From Clostridia bacterium (GTDB lineage Bacteria; Bacillota; Clostridia; Lachnospirales; Lachnospiraceae): 64,000 nt of DNA. The stretch covers positions 1-64,000 of the forward strand of contig CAJTAK010000003.1 of the NCBI GenBank assembly GCA_910574255.1. The letters run 5' to 3'. Within the stretch, counting starts at the first letter, position 1. Every line of letters begins with the position of its first letter. Both the position numbers and the translations under genes were made by a program. Shown one piece after another: positions 26,846 through 35,483 of this stretch. The notes below the pieces were generated by a model. It was given only the letters and a program-made list of their open reading frames with translations, ran no database searches and had not been told where the DNA came from.

Positions 26846-28129
26846 CTAACATTCTGTCATAATCCGAATAATTTCTTTATCCGTTTCTTTCATCCCAATT
26901 TTTCCAAGCCTCCCGACATTGTGAATGGTGTTCTCCACACCTTTGGAGACAATCCCATCTCCTCCCTCAAACTCCTGGCCTTCACAGTACATCTGATAGC
27001 CAAAAATTCCGGCATCCACAGCTGCGGCAATTTTCCCGGCACAGGAAGCTTTGGCGCCATCACACACAATGCCGGATACAATGGCTAACGCATTGACGAG
27101 TGTATGGGAAATTACTTTCAGATCCCCACCCTGCAAATAAGCAATGCCACAGCCTGCGCCGCAGCCTGCACTAACAGCGCCGCAGTAAGCAGATAATCGT
27201 CCGATACCCGTCTTTTGATGAATTGTAATTAAATTTGACAGCACCAATGCCCGATACAGTTTCTCCTTCGGAAGTCCAAGCTCCCCGGCATAGACAATCA
27301 CCGGCACAGAAGCAGTCATTCCCTGGTTGCCGCTTCCGGAATTGATAATCACAGGCATCTCACAGCCGTTCATTCGGGCATCTGTACCTGCTGCCGCATA
27401 AGCCCGGGCTTTTGTTTTCAAAGTATTCCCTTCTGTTTTTAGCAATACTTTACCGATATTGGCCCCATAAGGATGACGCAGCCCTTCCTCAGCTATCGCC
27501 CAATTGCATTCAATCTGCCTGTCCAGCAATTCCTGCACTTTAGAAATCTCCACCTGTTCGGCAAAAGCATAAATATCCTCAACCTTTAAAAGGCTCCGAT
27601 CTGTCAGCTTCACCTCCGTAGCAGCCACTACACCAGCTTCGTAAAGCGTCTCCCCATTCTTTATTACCTGCACAATATTTGTATGGAATCCGCTGATTCG
27701 CACACTGGCCTGTTCCTTTTCGGCATGCAGGGTCACTAAAATATCCAGCTGTTCTTCCGTATCCAGAGGTTGTATCTTTATGGGAACCTGGGCCAAAAAC
27801 TCTCTCATCTGCTGTTTTTGTTCCGATGTTACCTCTGCAATAACCTCCAACACCTTTTCCGGTCGTCCTCCCACAATTCCGGCCGCAGCCGAAGCAGCAA
27901 TCCCCTTTAACCCGTCCGTGTTGGGCACAATCACACTTTTCACATTTTTTACAATATTCCCGCTCACTCCTATCTGCACCTGATCCGGCAAAGTCCCCAG
28001 CACCTCCCGTGCCTTGGCCGCACAGTAAGCAATGGCAATCGGCTCCGTGCATCCCATAGCCGGCATTAGCTCTTCCTTTAAAATTGCAAGATATATATCA
28101 GCCAGCTTCTCCTGCTTCATTTCGCCCAT
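26846..28129 (-). CDS. L-cysteine desulfidase family protein (CyuA / UPF0597)
   Basis: Iron-sulfur enzyme family that breaks L-cysteine to pyruvate, ammonia and sulfide; related to the serine dehydratase alpha chain. The roughly 427-residue protein shows 'PAMGCTEPIAIAYCAA' near the N-terminus, 'VIINSGSGNQGMTASVPV' in the middle, and the Cys-rich 'AGCGAGCGIAYLQGG' and 'GAKASCAGKIAAAV' that supply cluster ligands. The ATG at 28129 has GGGAGG nine bases upstream; the frame is open to 28165. It lies close behind the M18 aminopeptidase gene, so the pair probably releases and then ferments amino acids from peptides. Confidence 0.88.
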   Translation of the reverse strand: MGEMKQEKLADIYLAILKEELMPAMGCTEPIAIAYCAAKAREVLGTLPDQVQIGVSGNIVKNVKSVIVPNTDGLKGIAASAAAGIVGGRPEKVLEVIAEVTSEQKQQMREFLAQVPIKIQPLDTEEQLDILVTLHAEKEQASVRISGFHTNIVQVIKNGETLYEAGVVAATEVKLTDRSLLKVEDIYAFAEQVEISKVQELLDRQIECNWAIAEEGLRHPYGANIGKVLLKTEGNTLKTKARAYAAAGTDARMNGCEMPVIINSGSGNQGMTASVPVIVYAGELGLPKEKLYRALVLSNLITIHQKTGIGRLSAYCGAVSAGCGAGCGIAYLQGGDLKVISHTLVNALAIVSGIVCDGAKASCAGKIAAAVDAGIFGYQMYCEGQEFEGGDGIVSKGVENTIHNVGRLGKIGMKETDKEIIRIMTEC

Positions 28130-28175
28130 AAATGTATTCCTCCCTTTTAATCCTTTTAAAACCAATTTTAATACA

Positions 28176-29555
28176 TTAAGCTTCCTTTAAAAAACTCCGA
28201 TAGCACTTCACAGCTTCGTATACATCTGCCTTGCTCACAATCTCCCACGGTGCGTGCATGCAAAGTACAGCCACGCCGCTGTCAATTACTTCCATTCCAT
28301 AGTTTGCCAAAATCAGCGCAATGGTTCCTCCGCCGCCAGCATCGATCTTCCCCAGCTCCGCTGTCTGAAATGCCACATCATTTCGTTCCATAATTGCACG
28401 CAGAACTGCCATATACTCTGCATTCGCATCGTTGGATCTGCTCTTTCCTTTGCTTCCTGTATATTTGTTAAATACAATGCCATTTGCAAAATATGCTGCA
28501 TTTCGCTTTTCAAATACGTCTCCAAACATGGGATCATAAGCCGCACTCACATCCGAAGATAACATCCGGGAACGGGACATAGCCCGGCGGAGCTTCAATT
28601 CCGAATAGCCCTCTCTCAGCTCCATCACCTCTGCCAGAGAGTTTTCAAAAAATCGTGACTCCATACTGGTAGCTCCGGCACTCCCGATCTCTTCTTTATC
28701 TATCAAAATACAGCAGGCTGTTTTCTCCACCTGCTCCAGCTCCAGCATAGCCATCAAGGAGGTAAAGGCACACACTCTGTCATCATGCCCATAGCCCATA
28801 ATCATACTGCCATCGATTCCGCAATCTCTGGCCTTGCCCGCCGGTACAATTTCCAATTCAGCAGACAGAAAGTCTTCCTCCTCCATATCATAGGATTCTT
28901 TTAAGAGGCGCAGTATGTTGCTCTTCACCGCCTCCTTTTTTTCTCCTTTAAGGGGACGATTCCCAAAAAGCAGATCCAGCTGCTCTCCCTCAATAATTTT
29001 TTCACCTGTTTTCTCCATTTGCTTAGCCGATAAATGAATCAACAAATCCGTAAATGCAAACACAGGATCATCTTCCTTTTCTCCAATAACAATGTCCACC
29101 TTGCTTCCATCCTTTTTCGCCACAACCCCATGAATCGCCAATGGGATCGCCACCCACTGATATTTTTTTATGCCGCCGTAATAATGTCCATCCAGATAAG
29201 CGAATTCCGTATCCTCATAAAGCGGCACCTGCTTTACATCTACCCGTGGAGAGTCAATATGTGCTCCAAGTATATTCATCCCCTCCTCTAAGGAACGCTC
29301 TCCCAAATGATACAGTACTACCGATTTTTCCATTTGGCAGACGTAAACCTTATCCTGAGGTTTTAATGTCTCTCCCCTTTGAATCAAATCCTGCAGATTT
29401 CTATACCCCGCCTCTTCTGCCATCTTTACCGCTGTTTTCACACATTCTCTCTCCGTCTTGCCTTCATCCAGGCAAGTCTTATAGCGGATGCATACTTCTT
29501 CCAATTCTTTTAACTGCTCTTCCTTATAGGTAAGCCATACATTTTTTCTTTCCAT
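28176..29555 (-). CDS. M18 family aminopeptidase
   Basis: Cytoplasmic zinc aminopeptidase of 459 residues (aspartyl aminopeptidase/aminopeptidase I family). The metal-binding motifs are visible: 'ILGAHIDSPRVD' near 95, 'DKEEIGSAGATSMES' near 290 and a final 'LCMHAPWEIVSKADVYEA' with the last His ligand. The length suits the family. First gene of a two-gene unit with the cysteine desulfidase, behind a good promoter. Confidence 0.93.
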   Translation of the reverse strand: MERKNVWLTYKEEQLKELEEVCIRYKTCLDEGKTERECVKTAVKMAEEAGYRNLQDLIQRGETLKPQDKVYVCQMEKSVVLYHLGERSLEEGMNILGAHIDSPRVDVKQVPLYEDTEFAYLDGHYYGGIKKYQWVAIPLAIHGVVAKKDGSKVDIVIGEKEDDPVFAFTDLLIHLSAKQMEKTGEKIIEGEQLDLLFGNRPLKGEKKEAVKSNILRLLKESYDMEEEDFLSAELEIVPAGKARDCGIDGSMIMGYGHDDRVCAFTSLMAMLELEQVEKTACCILIDKEEIGSAGATSMESRFFENSLAEVMELREGYSELKLRRAMSRSRMLSSDVSAAYDPMFGDVFEKRNAAYFANGIVFNKYTGSKGKSRSNDANAEYMAVLRAIMERNDVAFQTAELGKIDAGGGGTIALILANYGMEVIDSGVAVLCMHAPWEIVSKADVYEAVKCYRSFLKEA

Positions 29556-29598
29556 AAGTAGTACCCTTCCCTTTTCATTTTATAATTTAATGAATTTC

Positions 29599-29627
29599 AT
29601 TATATTCTTTCCATTTTGTTTTTTCAA
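29599..29627 (-). promoter_or_regulatory. Promoter of the M18 aminopeptidase / cyuA unit
   Basis: Minus-strand TTGAAA (29622-29627), 17-base spacer and perfect TATAAT (29599-29604), about 45 bases before the start codon. Confidence 0.75.
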
Positions 29628-29717
29628 TTCCGTTTTTATTATTTTTATTTCCGAAGCTAACATCCATTCTTAATCTACGTATGAAAAGAGTAAATTACTT
29701 TAGCATGAAACATAAAG

Positions 29718-29758
29718 AAATCGCTGCACCTCAGTGAATACATAAGATACAGCGATTT
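29718..29758. terminator. Terminator after rsiV
   Basis: Stem AAATCGCTG (29718-29726) / CAGCGATTT (29750-29758) with a 23-base loop, flanked by A/T tracts; it can end the sigV-rsiV message. Confidence 0.65.
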
Positions 29759-29805
29759 TATTTTATTACAAAAAAACAAAGTAAATTCTTAACTCTAAAT
29801 GGCAA

Positions 29806-30717
29806 CTACTTCAAGAACCCCTCCTGCACCAAGTCCTGTACAACCTCCGTAGGAATCTCGAATTCTACGCTTCCCATATATCCGGGGGCCACCTCGTACT
29901 CGTCAAAAACGATCATCAGCTTTCCGGCTTCGTTCACATAGAATGTGGTATCCTCTTTTACAGATTCAAAATCCCACTCCGGCGTATCGCTGTCTACCCA
30001 ATAGGTGATCATCTCATCCGCCGCCATCTGTTCTTTCATCTGCTGTTTGATATTCTCGGAAATGGGCCCTGCAAAGTCAACGCCCTCCTTAAACAGTCCG
30101 GACAGATTGATCATCTCTCCTGTCTGCTTGTCAATGTGATAAATTTTCACCATCTGGGTGCCGCTTGCCATAACAAGGAGCTGGTCAAAACGAATGGAGA
30201 ACAGCCGGTCACTGTCGGTAATGACGGAATAGTCAAGCTCTACGTCCATATGGCCCTCACCCTCGCCTGCGGCTTTTACATCTGCTTCATACTGTGCAAT
30301 AATTTCGTCTGTGTATTCTTGGATGCTCTTATTAATCTTCTGAGTGGTTTCCTCATTGGTGGTGCCGTCCTCGTTCTTTACGCTAACCTCCGGAATCTTG
30401 ATATTTGCTGTCATATTATTCTCTGAGCTCTCATATTCCCGGAAAGTCACTACCTCTGCAATGGCCCCGATCACCGGTATCTTTGCCATGGCATGGGCAA
30501 TAGCTGCTCCGGAATTTGCCATTACCGTAATAACCAGCATAGCTGCCGCAACGCCTCCCACAACTCGCCCTACATATACCATTACCTTTGATTTCTTTTT
30601 CATATTCTTTTCCTCCTTTGCTTCCCGGATTCCCATTTCCACCCGCTGACGCAGCTCCTTTGGAATCCTGATATTTTCATAATCCTGCTTCATCTCTTCC
30701 AATCTTTTATCCCTCAT
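29806..30717 (-). CDS. rsiV: RsiV-like anti-sigma factor (DUF3298)
   Basis: A 303-residue single-pass membrane protein. The N-terminal cytoplasmic part (about 1-45) would hold the sigma factor, a helix follows ('VVGGVAAAMLVITVMA', about 52-68), and the extracellular part ends in a DUF3298 domain ('SGLFKEGVDF', 'FDEYEVAPGYMGSVEFEIP'). In B. subtilis RsiV binds lysozyme and is cleaved to free SigV. The start overlaps the sigma factor gene by 11 bases, the usual sign of a sigma/anti-sigma pair. Lysozyme or another wall signal is the likely cue. Confidence 0.85.
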   Translation of the reverse strand: MRDKRLEEMKQDYENIRIPKELRQRVEMGIREAKEEKNMKKKSKVMVYVGRVVGGVAAAMLVITVMANSGAAIAHAMAKIPVIGAIAEVVTFREYESSENNMTANIKIPEVSVKNEDGTTNEETTQKINKSIQEYTDEIIAQYEADVKAAGEGEGHMDVELDYSVITDSDRLFSIRFDQLLVMASGTQMVKIYHIDKQTGEMINLSGLFKEGVDFAGPISENIKQQMKEQMAADEMITYWVDSDTPEWDFESVKEDTTFYVNEAGKLMIVFDEYEVAPGYMGSVEFEIPTEVVQDLVQEGFLK

Positions 30718-31201
30718 AGCTTAGTCCTCCTTCCGCAAGCTTAAGCTTCAGCTTTTTCAGGCTCCGGTACAAAATGGTCTTCACTGTGTTGGTATTTTCA
30801 TTTAGAATCTTTCCAATCTCACTGAGCTTCTGATCCTCGAAAAACCGAAGCACTACAACTGCTTTCTCCTTTTCGTCCAGTATTTCCAATGCTTCTATGG
30901 TATCAAAATCCTGGTAGCTGTCCTCTCTTCCGGCCTCATAAAAGTCTTCTACCGCTACTTCCTTTTGGTTTTTGCGGATAAAATCAAGGGCCGTATTCAT
31001 AACGATTCTCCATAACCAGGTCTTTATATAGGTTTCCTGCTTTACGGATGCGGAATGCTTAATTGCTTTGTACACACTCTCCTGAACAATGTCCAATGCA
31101 TCTTCTTCGTTTCGCACATAAGTATATGCCAGGCGATACATGGCTTCGTAGGAATCTAAGACCGTTTCCTCTACTTTCTTTTGTAATGCTTCTGCTCGCA
31201 T
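30707..31201 (-). CDS. sigV: ECF sigma factor (SigV-like)
   Basis: A 164-residue extracytoplasmic-function sigma factor with region 2 ('YRLAYTYVRNEEDALDIVQESVYKA', 'TWLWRIVMNTALD') and region 4 ('RFFEDQKLSEIGKILNENTNTVKTILYRSLKKL'). The ATG at 31201 has GGAGG upstream; the frame is open to 31267 but would run through its own promoter. It is paired with an RsiV-like anti-sigma factor. In Firmicutes such pairs switch on lysozyme-resistance modifications of the wall. Confidence 0.9.
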   Translation of the reverse strand: MRAEALQKKVEETVLDSYEAMYRLAYTYVRNEEDALDIVQESVYKAIKHSASVKQETYIKTWLWRIVMNTALDFIRKNQKEVAVEDFYEAGREDSYQDFDTIEALEILDEKEKAVVVLRFFEDQKLSEIGKILNENTNTVKTILYRSLKKLKLKLAEGGLSYEG

Positions 31202-31228
31202 CAGCTCTTTCCTCCTCTCTGTAATTAT

Positions 31229-31259
31229 TAGACGACAGGCTTTGCAAAAAGGTTTTGCA
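31229..31259 (-). promoter_or_regulatory. ECF-type autoregulated promoter of sigV
   Basis: On the minus strand TGCAAAACCTTTTT (31246-31259) followed at ECF spacing by CGTCTA (31229-31234). The AACC-type -35 and CGTC -10 are typical of SigV-class promoters and sit just upstream of the sigV ribosome binding site. Confidence 0.65.
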
Positions 31260-31389
31260 TTTTTCAAATTTTTTATTTTTCTTTGTATCTTTATCTATAA
31301 TACAAAATCGGGTGATATATGTAAGACCTGGCGGTATTTTTAAATATACGGTTAAGTCAGCTCTTTTTAACCTTTTGCTCACGTAAACA

Positions 31390-31457
31390 TAAAAAAGCTG
31401 CCGCAGAGCAGACTACCATGATTATTTCTACCAGATAATCTGCTTTGCAGCAGCCCC
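31390..31457 (-). terminator. Terminator after the symporter gene
   Basis: Long imperfect stem (AAGCTGCCGCAGAGCAGA with TCTGCTTTGCAGCAGC) followed on the minus strand by TTTTTTATG. Confidence 0.75.
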
Positions 31458-31544
31458 TTATATTCTATTTCCTATTTCCTATTTTCTATATACCAAGCTC
31501 TTATATGACTGCTTTTTCCCTCATTTTACATATTCATGTTTTCT

Positions 31545-32729
31545 TTATAAATGTGACTGCTCCGCCTTAATATGGTGCTTCTCCACATATCCCGTCAGCA
31601 TCAGGGTTAAAGCTCCGTCGCCTGTTACATTGCAGGCCGTTCCGAAGCTGTCCTGAAGAGCAAAGATCGTCAGCATCAATGCGGTTCCTGTTCCGTCAAA
31701 GAGCAGGATACCCGTAATCAATCCCAGAGATGCCATAACGGTTCCTCCCGGCACACCCGGCGCTCCGATAGCAAATACGCCAAGGAGCAGGCAGAAGAGA
31801 ATCATGGTTCCCAGGGATGGAAGCTTTCCATATAGAATCTGGGAAACGGTCATTACGAAGAATACCTCTGTAAGCACAGATCCGCAAAGATGAATATTGG
31901 CAAAAAGCGGAATACCGAAATCTACCATGTCTTCACGGAGAACAGAAGACTTCTTGGCGCAGCGCAGAGCCACGGCCAGCGTTGCGGCAGATGACATGGT
32001 TCCCACTGCCGTGATATAAGCCGGACCATAATGCTTCACTACTTCTACAGGATTCTTTCCGGAATAAGCGCCTGCCAGGGCATAGAGCAGAAGCATCCAC
32101 AGAAAATGTCCGGCCATAACAATTACGATCACCTTGACAAATACAGGGAACTGCTTGGTAATACTTCCCTCATAGGCCAATCCGCAGAAAGTAGAAGCAA
32201 TAAAGAAAGGCAGGATCGGGATCACGACCTTGGTTACAATGGACAATACAACTGACTGAAATTCATTCAAAATATTCTCAAGCTGACGAGATTTGGTCCA
32301 GGTAACTCCAAGGCCCACCAGCAGTGAAAAAGCCAGGGCGCTCATGACGGACATTACCGGGGGAATCTCCAGCTCAAACAGAACTGCCGGAAGCTCTTTT
32401 AATCCCTCCACTTCGGTTACAATGGAAAGGTGTGGAATCAGGCCAAAGCCTACTGCCATGGAAGCCAGGGCCGCTCCAATGGAGGAAACATAGGCCAGTA
32501 CCAAGGCTACCCCCAGCATCCTGGATGCGTTATTTCCCAGTTTTGTGATGGATGGGGCAATGAAGCCGATAACGATCAGCGGCACGCAGAAAGTGATTAG
32601 CTGTCCAAGCACCTGCTTGACGGTTACTACTACATTCATTATGGCGTCATCTGCCACCAGTCCCAATATGATACCTACGATTACACCCACCAATAATTTG
32701 AACGGCAGGCTTTTAAAGAATTTCTGCAT
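31545..32729 (-). CDS. Dicarboxylate/amino acid:cation symporter (DAACS family)
   Basis: A 394-residue integral membrane transporter of the glutamate/serine/C4-dicarboxylate symporter family (GltP/SstT/DctA fold): Ser/Gly-rich re-entrant region ('GTMSSAATLAVALRCAK'), 'GAPGVPGGTVMASLG' and 'TACNVTGDGALTLML' near the C-terminus. It imports a dicarboxylate or amino acid with Na+ or H+. GGGAG precedes the ATG. Single gene with its own terminator. The exact substrate is not readable. Confidence 0.9.
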   Translation of the reverse strand: MQKFFKSLPFKLLVGVIVGIILGLVADDAIMNVVVTVKQVLGQLITFCVPLIVIGFIAPSITKLGNNASRMLGVALVLAYVSSIGAALASMAVGFGLIPHLSIVTEVEGLKELPAVLFELEIPPVMSVMSALAFSLLVGLGVTWTKSRQLENILNEFQSVVLSIVTKVVIPILPFFIASTFCGLAYEGSITKQFPVFVKVIVIVMAGHFLWMLLLYALAGAYSGKNPVEVVKHYGPAYITAVGTMSSAATLAVALRCAKKSSVLREDMVDFGIPLFANIHLCGSVLTEVFFVMTVSQILYGKLPSLGTMILFCLLLGVFAIGAPGVPGGTVMASLGLITGILLFDGTGTALMLTIFALQDSFGTACNVTGDGALTLMLTGYVEKHHIKAEQSHL

Positions 32730-32930
32730 AACTTTCTCCCTCTGTTTTTGTATTCTTTCTTTATATCTTATGCATGAATGAAATCATGCGGTAGCAGCTA
32801 TCCTGGGTTTTCCAATAAATATCGTTGCAAGGGGATATGATGGAAAGAATAGTGCTGTTTGTATTTTTTTATTATATAGGAAAATGTTGTATATCACAAG
32901 AGGGAATCATCATTGGATGATTGCAGGGAC
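32730..32930. other. Upstream region of the symporter gene
   Basis: AT-rich stretch that must carry the symporter promoter; no boxes stand out and no gene is seen. Confidence 0.35.
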
Positions 32931-33015
32931 GCCGCCAGGCCGGACATCTCTTCCTGACCTGCTCCGCCCATTGGGGCTAACACGCCTGTCAGGAAGAGAT
33001 GTCCGGCCTGGCGGC
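32931..33015. repeat. Perfect 28-base palindrome D
   Basis: Two perfectly complementary 28-base arms (32931-32958 and 32988-33015; outer sequence GCCGCCAGGCCGGACATC) around a 29-base loop. It is GC-rich against an AT-rich surround and has no T tract, so it is not an ordinary terminator. It lies between the lipoprotein gene end and the symporter promoter region. The loop contains a GGGCTAACA / GGGGC-like motif related to palindrome F. Confidence 0.75.
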
Positions 33016-33084
33016 TGACTTTGTAGTGTTTTTCTTTGTATAATTTTTTTATTTTAAAAGACTTGGATGAGGATGGCTTCCTTT

Positions 33085-33750
33085 TTATTGAGCATTTTCC
33101 ACGGCTTTGGTGATGGCTGCCTGGAAGTCGCTGATGGAGATGGTTACGGAGCTGTTTAGGCTGTTATCCTGGACATAGCCGTGATCGTCGGTTTTGATTC
33201 CGTTGATCTCTTCTACAGTTTTTCCTATGACGTATTGTTCAAAGGACTCTATCTGCTCATACCATTCTTTTCCGATTTCCGAAGCGGCTTTCATGCCGTA
33301 GCTGTCGCCCAGCTCTTTTTTTGTAGAGTATTGTGTGTTGGCCGGGGAGCCGATGGCGCCTGTATTGGAGATTTCAAGCTTTTGCTCTACCATGTCAATG
33401 CTGCATCCTATGATCCGGTCTTCTCCGTCTACGGCGACGGCTGCCGCTACCGTGCTTATTTCTGCCGAACCGTCCGTATCACCGGCATTTTGGGAACGAT
33501 TCAGGTATGACACTATGCCGATTCCTGTTCGGTTGCTCTGATCGGTTTGTTCATTTTGATTTGTGCCGGATGTTGTATTTTGATTACTGTCCATATTTTG
33601 CTGAGTGTTTCCATGGTTTGGCACTACGTTTTCCACCACTGTTCCCGATGAGCCGTTTTGTCTGTCGTCCGTATTGCCGTTTGGCTGGCTGCATCCGGAC
33701 AATACCAGGGTTGTGAGTACTGCTGTTAGAAATAAAAATTGTTTTTTCAT
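33085..33750 (-). CDS. Lipoprotein of unknown function, FMN-binding-like repeats possible
   Basis: A 221-residue exported lipoprotein: signal peptide with lipobox 'LVLSGC', then a Asn/Gln/Thr-rich linker (about 22-75), then a domain with 'STVAAAVAVDGEDRIIGCSIDM', 'KKELGDSYGMKAASEIGKEWYEQI' and 'NSSVTISISDFQAAITKAVENA'. The pattern resembles surface proteins with FMN-binding-type domains in Clostridia, but I cannot confirm it. The ATG at 33750 has GGAGG eight bases upstream; a longer frame to 33795 lacks a signal-sequence start. Confidence 0.65.
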   Translation of the reverse strand: MKKQFLFLTAVLTTLVLSGCSQPNGNTDDRQNGSSGTVVENVVPNHGNTQQNMDSNQNTTSGTNQNEQTDQSNRTGIGIVSYLNRSQNAGDTDGSAEISTVAAAVAVDGEDRIIGCSIDMVEQKLEISNTGAIGSPANTQYSTKKELGDSYGMKAASEIGKEWYEQIESFEQYVIGKTVEEINGIKTDDHGYVQDNSLNSSVTISISDFQAAITKAVENAQ

Positions 33751-33979
33751 AACAAATTCCTCCATATAAAGTATTGCTGGTGTTTTCAGTAACAAGATCT
33801 AGTATATCCTGTTGCTTTTTTGCAATACTTTATAGAGGAATTTGTTTTTGGTAATCTGTGACTTTTGCACTCCTGAATCATGTTCTTTCGGCCTCAGCAG
33901 CAAATGCTTCGGCCTGTGCTGAATCATCACGGCATTTTACATATTTTTCTTTTTTTGATTTTCCTGAGCAGACAGAAGC

Positions 33980-34166
33980 TTATCCAAGTAAATGGATTTG
34001 AATTGTTTGCCTGCCAAGGCCGATGTATTCGGCTTCTTCCACGATGTGGCCGGCTCGCTCGTGATCCAGGATGTGCAGGGTGCCCGATACCGGAGCTCCC
34101 TAGGTGAACCAGTTAAATCCGGTCCTCCAGATTCTTGTAGGCGACTCTGCTCGCTAAATGTCCCAT
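33980..34166 (-). pseudogene. Remnant of a 4Fe-4S binding protein gene
   Basis: From an ATG at 34166 with GAGGAA upstream the frame reads 'MGHLASRVAYKNLEDRI' and then stops (TAA at 34113-34115). Another frame continues with 'GAPVSGTLHILDH' and 'RAGHIVEEAEYIGLGRQ' to a stop near 33980. These match the N-terminus and a later internal segment of clostridial ferredoxin-type proteins that start 'MGHL', have 'GAPPS.TL' early and 'EEAEYIGLG' before the Cys motif. The middle is deleted, the reading frame is broken and the iron-sulfur cysteines are gone. A clear decayed gene, as judged from memory of the family. Confidence 0.6.
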
Positions 34167-34194
34167 GATTTCTTCCTCATCTTTCTATTCCGGC

Positions 34195-34230
34195 AAAAAA
34201 CTGCGGAGCCCACAGGCATTCCGCAGTTTT
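34195..34230 (-). terminator. Terminator of the SleB-type hydrolase gene
   Basis: Perfect 11-base stem AAAACTGCGGA / TCCGCAGTTTT with T-run on the minus strand, seven bases after the stop codon. Confidence 0.85.
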
Positions 34231-34236
34231 CCATTC

Positions 34237-35268
34237 CTAATAAAATACGTGACTCCCAATCACAATACTGTCTGACCCTGCTTCAACACCTGCTCTTCTA
34301 AAATGCGTGTAGCTTCCAATGGTAGTATACCCATTGATTGCCTCCTGAGCAGCCTGCATACAGCTTGCCTTTGGCGCTGCCAGATACCGGGTGATTGATC
34401 CATTGCTGACCGGTCCGAATTGTCCGGGTGCATAAATTACATCCGCAATGGTATTGGGATAGCGGGGACTCTTAACCCGGTTCATCACAACGGCTCCGAT
34501 GGCCACCTGACCATCATAGGGCTGGCCGCCTCCCTCAGCCTGAATCAAGGCTGCCAGAAGCGTTACCTCGTTGCCATTGGCCTTAAAAGCATCCAACTGC
34601 TGTTTCAGCTTCTCCCGTTTTTCTTCGGCTTCTTTTTTCTTAATTTCATCCATGGTCATGGCTTCGCCCAGCTCATATTCTACACTGACATATTCTGCGG
34701 CCACATAACCCGTTTTTTCCTCCGCATACTGTATGTGAATCCACTCGGCTCCTTCCGTCTCCTCGCCGGCTACCACATCCAACTTCGTTCCTTCTCCTAC
34801 GTTTTTCAGAATCTTTGCCTCCGTACTGGCTTCCTCACGAATCCGCAGTCCCGCCGTCAAAGCTGTCGCTACCGGTACTGCCTCTTCCTGAGCCTGCTCA
34901 TAAGCCTCAAAGCCAAACAGCAAATATTCATTGTTTACATAGCCGTTCAGATTGCCCGATTGTATCCTCGTCCAACCGTCCAAACGCTCTACCACATCGC
35001 CGCCGTCGCCCTTGAACATACGTCCCAAAGCAGCGGATTCCGAATTGGGCTCTGAACGTACCGTTACATATTCTTCCACATTCGCAAGTACTTTATTTTC
35101 CCATTCATCTTCAATCTGCAGCTTCTCAAAGTCTTCTCCTGTCAAATCATCCATTACGGTACCAATACCAGCCGTTGTCTCCACATCCAAATCTTCAAAT
35201 CCGGATGCCAGTATCCAAATCAGAAACAGACTTAAGAAAACAGGTACCTTCCTGCTGTTCCCTTTCAT
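34237..35268 (-). CDS. SH3-domain cell wall hydrolase (SleB type)
   Basis: A 343-residue exported protein: signal or anchor helix at 6-25, two SH3-like domains (about 60-115, 'YVTVRSEPNSESAALGRM'; and about 130-195, 'GLRIREEASTEAKILKNVGEGT'), a short charged coiled coil ('MDEIKKKEAEEKREKLKQQ') and a C-terminal Hydrolase_2/SleB domain ('AALIQAEGGGQPYDGQVAIGAVVMNRV'). SleB-type enzymes cleave peptidoglycan; similar proteins act in spore cortex lysis or wall remodelling. Start at 35268 has GGGAGG upstream. Single gene with its own terminator. Confidence 0.9.
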   Translation of the reverse strand: MKGNSRKVPVFLSLFLIWILASGFEDLDVETTAGIGTVMDDLTGEDFEKLQIEDEWENKVLANVEEYVTVRSEPNSESAALGRMFKGDGGDVVERLDGWTRIQSGNLNGYVNNEYLLFGFEAYEQAQEEAVPVATALTAGLRIREEASTEAKILKNVGEGTKLDVVAGEETEGAEWIHIQYAEEKTGYVAAEYVSVEYELGEAMTMDEIKKKEAEEKREKLKQQLDAFKANGNEVTLLAALIQAEGGGQPYDGQVAIGAVVMNRVKSPRYPNTIADVIYAPGQFGPVSNGSITRYLAAPKASCMQAAQEAINGYTTIGSYTHFRRAGVEAGSDSIVIGSHVFY

Positions 35269-35483
35269 AAGAAACCTCCCTGTGTAATATCCGCACAATG
35301 TTTTGCTATATCTGGCTTAACCATATATTACAAATATTATGTTAAATATTACGATTTTGTTACGCAATTATTGTAGCAGGGTGAATGCCTCTTGTCAAGG
35401 GTTTGACTGCAAAAGTGGTGGCCAAAGGAACATTTTCGGCAAAAAACACAAAAAAAGTGGGGCCAAAAAGCCCCATTCTCCCA

